Origin: Rhodobiaceae bacterium
Lineage (GTDB): Bacteria; Pseudomonadota; Alphaproteobacteria; Micropepsales; Micropepsaceae
DNA length: 21,184 bases
Reading direction: 5' to 3'
Assembly (NCBI GenBank): GCA_009885515.1
Contig: VFKO01000071.1
Location: 1-21,184 of the forward strand
Below the pieces are notes generated by a model. The model saw only the letters and a program-made list of their open reading frames with translations, searched no databases and was not told the origin of the DNA. The translations under genes and the position numbers were made by a program. How positions within the stretch are numbered: position 1 is the stretch's first letter; each line of letters starts with the position of its first letter. This document shows positions 1-7,043 of the stretch, piece by piece.

Positions 1-1
1 C

Positions 2-568
2 AGCTTCCGCGAGGGCGACCATGAGACCCCCATCGTATTGATGGGCTACTACAATCCCATCCATTCCTACGGCGTCGACAAGTTCAGCCGCGATGCTAAG
101 GCCGCCGGCGTCGATGGCCTTATCATAGTCGACCTGCCGCCCGAGGAGGACCACGAGCTTCGTGTCCCCGCTAAGTCGGTGGGTCTGGATCTCATCCGCC
201 TGGCCACACCCACAACGGATGCACACCGCCTGCCCGCAGTGCTTGATGGCGCTACCGGATTTCTCTATTACGTCTCGATCATGGGCGTAACCGGCTCCAA
301 AAACATTGACCCCAAAGACGTCGCCGGCGCGCTCGAGCGCATAAGGCAAGCAACCAGCCTGCCGGTCGCGGTGGGCTTTGGTATAAAAACCGAAGCTGAT
401 GCTGCAGCCGTGGGCAAAACGGCCGATGCTGCGGTCGTTGGCTCCGCATTAGTGGCGGAAATCAGCCGCTTCACCCGCCCTGATGGCAAAGTTTCGCCCG
501 GAGGCGCCGAAGCTGTGCTAAGCTTGGTGCGTCGACTCGCTGGTGCAGCGCACAAGGCTCGCGTATGA
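2..568 (+). CDS. trpA: Tryptophan synthase alpha subunit (5' end missing)
   Basis: Catalyses the retro-aldol cleavage of indole-3-glycerol phosphate to indole and glyceraldehyde-3-phosphate; indole is then channelled to TrpB. The reading frame is open from base 2, so the start and the first quarter or so of the protein, including the catalytic Glu region, lie off the left edge. Visible TrpA hallmarks are TPIVLMGYYNPI, the catalytic-Asp motif VDLPPEE (Asp codon at 131-133), the loop motif GVTG and the phosphate-binding VGFGIKTEADA followed by VVGSALV. The C-terminus is of normal length, ending in TGA at 566-568. Identification is firm. trpB is expected just upstream but is not visible. accD follows after 49 bases on the same strand, the order usual in alphaproteobacteria. 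Confidence 0.97.
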   Translation, partial: SFREGDHETPIVLMGYYNPIHSYGVDKFSRDAKAAGVDGLIIVDLPPEEDHELRVPAKSVGLDLIRLATPTTDAHRLPAVLDGATGFLYYVSIMGVTGSKNIDPKDVAGALERIRQATSLPVAVGFGIKTEADAAAVGKTADAAVVGSALVAEISRFTRPDGKVSPGGAEAVLSLVRRLAGAAHKARV

Positions 569-617
569 CCATCAAGTCGCTGATTGGTGTGGTGTTAACA
601 GTCGGTAAAGTCTGCGT

Positions 618-1586
618 ATGAACTGGATCACTAACTTCGTTCGTCCCAAAATTAAGTCCCTTTGGAGCGCGAAGTCCGATACGCCTGACAATTTGTGGCG
701 CAAATGCCCTACCTGTGCAGGCATGATTTTCCACCGCGACCTTGATGCCGCGCAATACGTGTGCATGCATTGTGATTGCCACCTCAAGATTAGTGCGACG
801 GCGCGTTTGAAGAATCTGTTCGATGACGGCATTTGGGAAGACATCGCACTCCCTGAAGTTCCTCTCGACCCTTTGAAATTTCGTGACGAAAAACGCTACG
901 CCGACCGTCTGCGTGAAGCTCGTGCAAAAACCGGAGACCTCGACGCTCTCAAAGCCACGCGCGGCCAGATTTCCGGTGTACGCACCACAGTCGCCGTCCA
1001 GTCTTTCGATTTCATGGGTGGCTCCTTGGGAATGGCCGTCGGCGAAGGCTTGATCGCCGCAATGCGTGCCTCCATTGACCATCACACACCGTTTGTTGTT
1101 TTCACTGCTTCCGGCGGTGCCCGCATGCAAGAGGGCATTCTCTCCCTGATGCAACTGCCGCGCGTCACGATTGCCGTGCAGATGCTGCGGGAAGCGGGCT
1201 TGGCCTACATCGTCTGCCATACCGACCCGACAACGGGTGGCGTGACGGCCTCCTACGCCATGCTGGGCGACATTCACATGGCCGAGCCCGGCGCACTCAT
1301 CGGTTTCGCGGGTCCACGCGTCATTGAAAATACGATCCGCCAGAAATTGCCCGAAGGTTTTCAGCGTGCTGAATACCTCGCCGACCACGGCATGGTCGAT
1401 ATGGTGGTCCACCGCCACAAAATGCGCGAAACGCTGGGCCGCACGCTGAAGTTGCTCACCCGCAAGACCGCGCGTGCCATGTCTGTGCGGCCAGCCTATG
1501 AGGTTGGCCCCTACGCCGTTCCCACAATGCAGAATGCACCTAACCAGATCTTCGATCTCGCTAGTCCGAAACAGCCCTTGGCATGA
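618..1586 (+). CDS. accD: Acetyl-CoA carboxylase carboxyltransferase beta subunit
   Basis: With AccA this subunit transfers the carboxyl group from carboxybiotin to acetyl-CoA to give malonyl-CoA, the first step of fatty acid synthesis. The 322-aa protein opens with MNWITNFVRPKI, typical of this family. A zinc ribbon follows with Cys30, Cys33, Cys49 and Cys52 (CPTC...CMHC). The crotonase-fold carboxyltransferase domain comes next, with FTASGGARMQEG, TDPTTGGVTASYAMLGD and GFAGPRVIENTIRQKLPEGF, the last two being strongly conserved in AccD. The start is fixed by family alignment rather than by a strong ribosome binding site; only a weak purine stretch (GGTAAAG) precedes it. The stop overlaps the folC start by 4 bp (ATGA), implying translational coupling. 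accA is not in the window. Confidence 0.97.
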   Translation: MNWITNFVRPKIKSLWSAKSDTPDNLWRKCPTCAGMIFHRDLDAAQYVCMHCDCHLKISATARLKNLFDDGIWEDIALPEVPLDPLKFRDEKRYADRLREARAKTGDLDALKATRGQISGVRTTVAVQSFDFMGGSLGMAVGEGLIAAMRASIDHHTPFVVFTASGGARMQEGILSLMQLPRVTIAVQMLREAGLAYIVCHTDPTTGGVTASYAMLGDIHMAEPGALIGFAGPRVIENTIRQKLPEGFQRAEYLADHGMVDMVVHRHKMRETLGRTLKLLTRKTARAMSVRPAYEVGPYAVPTMQNAPNQIFDLASPKQPLA

Positions 1587-2911
1587 GCGGCTCCGCTGGC
1601 GATGAGCTGGCGAGCGACGAAATCCTCGCCCGCCTCACGACGCTGCATCCAAAAGTCATCGACCTTTCACTTGGCCGCATAGAGCGCTTGCTGGGCAAGC
1701 TCGGTTCACCGCAGCATCGCCTGCCGCCCGTCATTCATGTTGCGGGCACAAACGGCAAGGGCTCAACCTGCGCCTTCTTGCGCGCAATCCTGGAAGCATC
1801 GGGCAAGCGTGTTCACGTCTACGCTTCGCCCCATCTCGTCCGCTTTCACGAACGCATCCGCCTCAGCGGCAAGTTGATAGACGAAAACGAACTCTCGGCC
1901 TTGCTTGAGGAATGTGAACACCACAATGGCAACGAACCCATCACGTTCTTTGAGATCACGACGGCGGCAGCCTTCCTTGCCTTCACACGCCACAAAGCCG
2001 ACGCCGTAATTCTGGAAGTGGGACTCGGCGGCAGACTCGACGCAACAAATGTAATCTCACAGCCTGTCGCGGCAGTCATCACGCCCGTTGACTTCGATCA
2101 TCAAAATTATCTGGGCTCGACACTTGCCGAAATTGCTGGCGAGAAAGCGGGAATTATCAAACGAAATGTTCCGTGTATCATTGGCCCTCAAAGCGATGAA
2201 GTGCGCGAACTCATCGAAAAGCAGACCGCCGCACACAACGCCCCCGCGGTTTTTTGGGGGCAGGACTTCATGGCGCACGAAGAGCACCGGCGCATGGTTT
2301 ATCAGGACGATCAAGGCCTGATCGATCTACCGCTGCCCAAACTTACCGGCGCCCATCAAATCATCAATGCCGCGACGGCAATAGCAGCATTGCGCAGATT
2401 GCCGGCGTTTCAAATCGATGACCGCGCCATCGAAGACGGCCTGATTACAGTGGAGTGGCCCGGACGCCTACAGCGCCTGACACGCGGGCCGCTTGTTGCC
2501 ATGGCACCGAAAGGCGCTGAGGTCTGGCTCGATGGTGCGCACAATCCGCACGGCGCGCGCGCACTCGCCCATGCCATTGCCGATTTGGAAGAACGAACCC
2601 CGCGTCCGCTGTATCTGATCTGCGGCATGCTGCAAACAAAAGATGCTATAAATTTCTTTACCGCATTTCGGGGTCTGGCCAAAAGCGTGACCACCGTTAC
2701 CATACCCGGCGACGCCACAAGCCAGGGCGCAGGTCAACTCTACGACGCCGCCCAGACAGCGGGCCTTGAAGCGTATCCTGCACCTTCAATTGAAGACGCC
2801 ATCCTGCAGATCGAAGGCAGAGCGGCGATGGCAACCGACAAAGCTCCGCCGCGCATTCTGATGTGCGGCTCGCTCCACCTTGCCGGTGCCGTGTTGCGGG
2901 AAAACGGCTAA
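1583..2911 (+). CDS. folC: Bifunctional dihydrofolate synthase / folylpolyglutamate synthase
   Basis: Adds L-glutamate to dihydropteroate and then to tetrahydrofolate, in the Mur-ligase-type ATP-dependent family. The 442-aa protein is full length. The P-loop GTNGKGS is at residues 55-61, the RFHERIRLSG substrate loop follows, then FFEITTAAAF, the motif EVGLGGRLDATN (about 145-156) and DFDHQNYLG. Lys188 in EKAGI matches the lysine that is carbamylated in characterised FolC enzymes. The C-terminal domain carries PGRLQ and DGAHNPHG (about 317-324). Its ATG lies within the accD stop (ATGA), so translation is probably coupled. Its TAA overlaps the TAG of the converging thioredoxin gene by 4 bp (2908-2911), leaving no room for a separate terminator. 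Confidence 0.97.
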   Translation: MSGSAGDELASDEILARLTTLHPKVIDLSLGRIERLLGKLGSPQHRLPPVIHVAGTNGKGSTCAFLRAILEASGKRVHVYASPHLVRFHERIRLSGKLIDENELSALLEECEHHNGNEPITFFEITTAAAFLAFTRHKADAVILEVGLGGRLDATNVISQPVAAVITPVDFDHQNYLGSTLAEIAGEKAGIIKRNVPCIIGPQSDEVRELIEKQTAAHNAPAVFWGQDFMAHEEHRRMVYQDDQGLIDLPLPKLTGAHQIINAATAIAALRRLPAFQIDDRAIEDGLITVEWPGRLQRLTRGPLVAMAPKGAEVWLDGAHNPHGARALAHAIADLEERTPRPLYLICGMLQTKDAINFFTAFRGLAKSVTTVTIPGDATSQGAGQLYDAAQTAGLEAYPAPSIEDAILQIEGRAAMATDKAPPRILMCGSLHLAGAVLRENG

Positions 2912-3225
2912 ATCGAGGCTTCAATCCATTCGCGAAGTTTGTTCTTCGGCATGGCACCGCTGCGCGAAGCCGCCACCTGCCCGTCCTTGAAGATCAGCAA
3001 CGTCGGAAACCCGCGCACGCCGTACTTGCTTGTGATGCCGGGACTGGTTTCAGCATTGACCTTTGCGATCACGACTTTGTCGCCGATCTCACTGGAAAGT
3101 TCATCAAGGGCAACACCCAACGGCTTGCACGGCGCGCACCAATCGGTCCAAAAATCGACCAGAACCGGCTTCACAGATGCAAGCACGTCACGCTGAAACG
3201 TCGCGTCTGTGACGGTAACGCTCAT
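2908..3225 (-). CDS. Second thioredoxin, WCAPC active site
   Basis: Thioredoxin-fold protein of 105 aa, predicted cytosolic. The active site is W29-C30-A-P-C33 rather than the usual WCGPC; the buried Asp24 (VLVDFW), the cis-proline motif RGFPT and the C-terminal helix are all present. A longer reading from 3240 is possible, but that ATG is followed at once by GGAGG, which is a strong ribosome binding site 4 bases before the ATG at 3225. Starting at 3225 also gives the same length and register as the neighbouring trxA, so 3225 is preferred. It is last in the minus-strand operon, 29 bases after trxA, and its stop overlaps the end of folC. It probably arose by tandem duplication. The Gly to Ala change may alter redox potential or partner choice, which is inference. 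Confidence 0.92.
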   Translation of the reverse strand: MSVTVTDATFQRDVLASVKPVLVDFWTDWCAPCKPLGVALDELSSEIGDKVVIAKVNAETSPGITSKYGVRGFPTLLIFKDGQVAASRSGAMPKNKLREWIEASI

Positions 3226-3230
3226 CAGTC

Positions 3231-3237
3231 CTCCAAA
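3231..3237 (-). promoter_or_regulatory. Ribosome binding site that decides the start of the second thioredoxin
   Basis: On the minus strand the sequence GGAGGA lies 4 bases before the ATG at 3225. If translation began at the upstream in-frame ATG (3240), this purine run would be inside the coding sequence. The match supports the shorter 105-aa protein. Confidence 0.75.
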
Positions 3238-3254
3238 CATAAAATTGCGGGTTG

Positions 3255-3572
3255 TTAAATCGTGGATTCAATCCACTCTTTGATCTTCTGCTTCGGCATC
3301 GCACCAATCTTGGTCGCTGCAATCTGACCATCCTTGAAAATCATCAGCGTCGGAATGCCTCTGACGCCGTACTTGTCAGGCACCTTGGGATTTTCATCGA
3401 TGTTGAGCTTTGCAATTCGTATTTTTCCGCCCAGCTCCTTCGACAATTCTTCAAGCGCTGGACTGATCTGACGGCACGGGCCACACCATTCCGCCCAAAA
3501 ATCGACAAGCACCGGCGTCGACGAACCCAGCACATCGGTTTCAAAACTCGCATCAGTAATCTTTGTGGCCAT
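3255..3572 (-). CDS. trxA: Thioredoxin
   Basis: General dithiol-disulfide oxidoreductase of the cytosol, reduced by thioredoxin reductase; it supplies electrons to targets such as ribonucleotide reductase. The 105-aa sequence is canonical: VLVDFWAEWCGPC with Cys30 and Cys33, the KYGVRGIPTLMIFKDGQ segment containing the cis-proline, and a final amphipathic helix. AAGGA lies 8 bases before the ATG, a good ribosome binding site. It follows addA by 42 bases on the same strand, an adjacency I recall in many alphaproteobacteria. A near twin with a different active site follows it (2908-3225). This copy is the more likely housekeeping thioredoxin. Confidence 0.96.
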   Translation of the reverse strand: MATKITDASFETDVLGSSTPVLVDFWAEWCGPCRQISPALEELSKELGGKIRIAKLNIDENPKVPDKYGVRGIPTLMIFKDGQIAATKIGAMPKQKIKEWIESTI

Positions 3573-3614
3573 CGTGTGTATCCTTAAGGACGTGCAGTAT
3601 CGCTCAATTGAAAT

Positions 3615-6600
3615 CTAGGAAACAGGCTCCGCAGGGTCAAGCTCGCGCTCGACATCGTGAAGATACTTCGCCGGTATTAGGGTCAAGCGCGGCTCTGCCG
3701 TCCATAGAATTCCGCAATTTATAGCCTTTCCGTCAAACAAGGCCGCAACAGCGCGCCGGTAAAGCGCCAGTTGCCTCAAATAGTGCCGTGGAATGTCCGA
3801 ATCGGCATGTGGAACCACGCGGTCCGTTTTGAACTCAATGATAGTGACGCCGTGCTCCTCCACAATGACGCGGTCTAACCGTCCCGCCACTTCGGTCCGC
3901 GCACCTTGCCACTCGATCGTGCCAAGCACCGGGACTTCGCCATACGAGCCTGCACCAAAAACATGAGACAGCTGAGCATCCCGCCGCACGCGCAAGGCCT
4001 CGCCTGCCGCACTTTGAGCCATGACTGGATCGTCAATGGCTTCGCGTGCCAGCATCGCGGCCGTCGCGCTCCAGGTTTCCGGAGCTCCGGTAGCAATTTT
4101 TTCCAGGATACGATGCACCGCCAATCCACGTTTGAGCCCAAGGTCGCCGCCTTCACCCCGGACTGATTTTCGGACTGCAGTTCCAGAACTTGAAGGCGAG
4201 AGACGCCGGCTCACGGTCTCGCTCAATGCCCGCACGTTCATCCAATCCGGGAGCGCCGCATCCAATACCGCCTGTCCGCGCGCCTCAACTGGCAAAGACG
4301 CCGGCAGGGTTCCAAACCGCAATATCATGTCACCGGTATCGTCTTTGACTTCAACCGCAGCAAGCCGGGTCATGGCGTCTTTGACCAAATCATACCAGCG
4401 CCCTGGATCAGGCGCTCTGTCGCTACTCTCGTACCCGCACACCACAAGCCGGTCACGGGCCCGTGTCAGCGCAACATACAGTAGCCGCCGGTACTCATTC
4501 ATGCGCTCGGTCTTGCCCTCTTCACGCGCCGCCGCCCTTACCGGATCGTCACGCTCAGACAACAATTTCCATAATGGCGTATCGCCCGCGCGCAATAGGT
4601 TTTTGTCATGAGACCCGTGCCCAGGCGTGGTGCATGTATCGGGCAAGATGACCACCGGCGCCTCCAACCCTTTGGAGCCATGCACGGTCAAAACGCGCAC
4701 CGCGCTGTCGCCGCGGTCTTGATCGCGTTTTATCTCAGTTTCGGCCTGTTCAAGCGCGTGAAGAAAGCCTTCAAGCGATGGCGTGCGCGTCTGGCCAAAA
4801 TCCATCGCGATATTCAAAAACTCTTCAACCGGATCTGCCGCGTCATATCCAAGCCGCGCCAACAGCTTTGTCCAACCGCCAAGCGCGGTCAGAACACTCG
4901 AATAAAACTCGAACGGCTGCAGATGCTGGCCCAGGTCAATGATCAATTTCAAATAGGCATGGATGCGAACCCAAAGCTTATCGCCGGTTTTGGCTTTGTC
5001 TTGCAGCACCACCCACAACCGCGTTTTTCCGCGTCCATGTGCCAGATTGAACAGAGCGTCTTCGTCCACGTCGCACAACGGCCCCCTCAGAACCGTGGCC
5101 AAAGTCAAGTCATCAAGCGGCAACAAAGCAAACCGGCCGAGCGCAATCAGATCCATCACCGCAATGTGTTTGACCAGCTTCAGCCTGTCGGCACCTGCAA
5201 CGGGAATTCCATTGCGCTTAAGTTGCCGGATAATTTCCTCCGCCAGCATCCCGCGCCGCCGGACAAGAACCATCACATCGCCCGCGGACATCGGCCTGAA
5301 TTTTTTGAGGTGCTTGTCATAGACCGGCGCACCGGTTTGCAGCCACTTGCCCACACGCGTCGCTATCTTTTGGGCCAGGGTCACGACCGGGTGATTGCCG
5401 GAAATACGGTCGCGCGGCGCATCCCAGCCAATACGTTCAGGCAATTCCGGAGGCGTCACTGCCGGCCAAAGCTCGACGCAGCCCGCCATGTCGCTGCGCT
5501 CAGCGCCGTGCTGCAATCGACGTGTTTCGATCACCACGCCTTCGCTCGCGGAGGGAACAGAAAAAACTTCGTCTACCAATTCCAATATGCGCGGCGCCGA
5601 GCGATAGGATTTCTTCAGTTCAATGAGCTCGAAACGGGCCTTGACGTTCGCCGTTTGCTCCTGGATGTAATCACGCATCCAAATGAACTCTTCCAGCCGC
5701 GCGCCCTGAAACGACATGATCGATTGCTTGACGTCGCCGACCGCAAACACTGTTCGCTGAACCGGGCCTTGCCGCCGCTCAGCACCAATGCCCGAGAAAA
5801 ATTCTTGTGCGATCGCTCTGACGATGTCCCATTGGCGCGAGCTTGTATCTTGCGCTTCATCAATCAGAATATGGTCAATGCCACCATCGAGCTTGAACAA
5901 GACCCACGCCGCGCCCGGACTCTTGAAAAGGCTCGCCGTGTGATTGATCAGATCGTCATAATCAAGCATCGCCCGCCGCCGCTTCAGCGTGTGATAGGCC
6001 GTCAGCACCGCACCGGCAATGTGCAAAAGATTGGCGGTCATTTGCCCAATGAACAATGCGTTTTGTTTTTGCCTGATATCCAGCGCCGCCCGCCCAAATT
6101 CATCCATCGTCGAACCCAGAGTACTGTCCGCTTCGAGTGCGCCCTTCGTCGCCAGCTTGGCGCGCAACTTACCCTCGGTAGTCAATAAACCTGCAAGCAC
6201 GCGCTCCAGCGCCGCTTCCGTACGCGCGTCGGCCAGTCTCTCAAAGTTGGCCGCCTTCGCGACATCCGTCTTTGTACCTTGCATGAGCGCGCGCGCCACA
6301 CGCCGCAACTCGGCAGGATCAAACGCTGTCAATGCTGCGCTCAACACTGTCTCCGTATTGGCCTTGGGCTCCAACCGCAATTTGTTCCACAGCCGCGCTT
6401 CAATATCGCCCCGGCTCGTACTGCGGACAAATGGATCGATCCAGCTGCGCTCAGAGATGGCGGCGTGAATCAGCTCGTCGAATTGCGCCTCACCGGAATA
6501 TTGCGTCAACGCCGAGATCGCATCCGCCAGCGCCGGGTCGTGCTCGGCTGCATGTTGCAACACCAAATCGCGCGCCTCATTCAAGAACTCGCCCGTCGAG

Positions 6601-7043
6601 CGCTCATCGAGCACCGAAAACTGCGGAACAACATTCGCTTCAAGCGGAAAGCGTTTCAACAATCTTTCACAAAACGCGTGGATCGTTTGAATGCGCAGCC
6701 CGCCCGGCGACTCCAGCGCAATAGCAAACAACTTCCGCGCCCGCGCCAGCAACGGCGCATCGGCGATCACCCCCGCCAACGCATAAAGGTCTTTGCCCAG
6801 TGCATCATCCGGCAACAAAGTCCACTTGCCCAGGCGCTCGAACAAGCGCGTCGACATTTCGGCCGCAGCAGCCTTGGTGAACGTCAGGCACAACAACCGG
6901 TCAGGCGCACTGCCGCTCAGCAACAAACGCGCAATGCGATTGACCAAAACGTAGGTCTTGCCCGAACCCGCATTGGCCGCCACCCACGCGGATTGGCCCG
7001 GATCGGTCGCGCCAAATTGCTGCTGGCCGTCCGAGACTGTCAT
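3615..7043 (-). CDS. addA: AddA, helicase-nuclease of the AddAB double-strand-break repair complex
   Basis: UvrD-like SF1 helicase fused to a RecB-type nuclease. With AddB it resects double-strand ends and prepares them for RecA loading, replacing RecBCD. In the 1142-aa protein: Walker A AGSGKT (about 25-30), TFTKAAAAEM, Walker B LIDEAQD (about 393-399), motif III GDVKQSI (about 436-442), KSYRSAPRI, motif V VHGSKGLE (about 787-794) and motif VI YVALTRARDR. The C-terminal nuclease domain has GRLDR (Asp1057) and EFKTD (1070-1074). All catalytic motifs look intact. The longer reading from 7064 is rejected: GGAGGG sits 6 bases before the ATG at 7043, and that ATG overlaps the addB stop as ATGA. 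Confidence 0.97.
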   Translation of the reverse strand: MTVSDGQQQFGATDPGQSAWVAANAGSGKTYVLVNRIARLLLSGSAPDRLLCLTFTKAAAAEMSTRLFERLGKWTLLPDDALGKDLYALAGVIADAPLLARARKLFAIALESPGGLRIQTIHAFCERLLKRFPLEANVVPQFSVLDERSTGEFLNEARDLVLQHAAEHDPALADAISALTQYSGEAQFDELIHAAISERSWIDPFVRSTSRGDIEARLWNKLRLEPKANTETVLSAALTAFDPAELRRVARALMQGTKTDVAKAANFERLADARTEAALERVLAGLLTTEGKLRAKLATKGALEADSTLGSTMDEFGRAALDIRQKQNALFIGQMTANLLHIAGAVLTAYHTLKRRRAMLDYDDLINHTASLFKSPGAAWVLFKLDGGIDHILIDEAQDTSSRQWDIVRAIAQEFFSGIGAERRQGPVQRTVFAVGDVKQSIMSFQGARLEEFIWMRDYIQEQTANVKARFELIELKKSYRSAPRILELVDEVFSVPSASEGVVIETRRLQHGAERSDMAGCVELWPAVTPPELPERIGWDAPRDRISGNHPVVTLAQKIATRVGKWLQTGAPVYDKHLKKFRPMSAGDVMVLVRRRGMLAEEIIRQLKRNGIPVAGADRLKLVKHIAVMDLIALGRFALLPLDDLTLATVLRGPLCDVDEDALFNLAHGRGKTRLWVVLQDKAKTGDKLWVRIHAYLKLIIDLGQHLQPFEFYSSVLTALGGWTKLLARLGYDAADPVEEFLNIAMDFGQTRTPSLEGFLHALEQAETEIKRDQDRGDSAVRVLTVHGSKGLEAPVVILPDTCTTPGHGSHDKNLLRAGDTPLWKLLSERDDPVRAAAREEGKTERMNEYRRLLYVALTRARDRLVVCGYESSDRAPDPGRWYDLVKDAMTRLAAVEVKDDTGDMILRFGTLPASLPVEARGQAVLDAALPDWMNVRALSETVSRRLSPSSSGTAVRKSVRGEGGDLGLKRGLAVHRILEKIATGAPETWSATAAMLAREAIDDPVMAQSAAGEALRVRRDAQLSHVFGAGSYGEVPVLGTIEWQGARTEVAGRLDRVIVEEHGVTIIEFKTDRVVPHADSDIPRHYLRQLALYRRAVAALFDGKAINCGILWTAEPRLTLIPAKYLHDVERELDPAEPVS

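Noticed and set aside
471..1418. 315-aa open frame on the minus strand opposite accD
   Set aside because: Shadow of the well-conserved accD and of the trpA end; its His/Gly/Arg-rich translation matches no family.
2236..2257. CCCCC...GGGGG hairpin with a T run, terminator-like
   Set aside because: It lies in the middle of the intact folC coding sequence and the T run is in the loop rather than after the stem.
4608..6188. 526-aa open frame on the + strand opposite addA
   Set aside because: It is a shadow of addA: the minus strand carries intact helicase motifs through the whole interval, whereas the + translation is Arg/Gln/His-rich with no domain and no convincing ribosome binding site.
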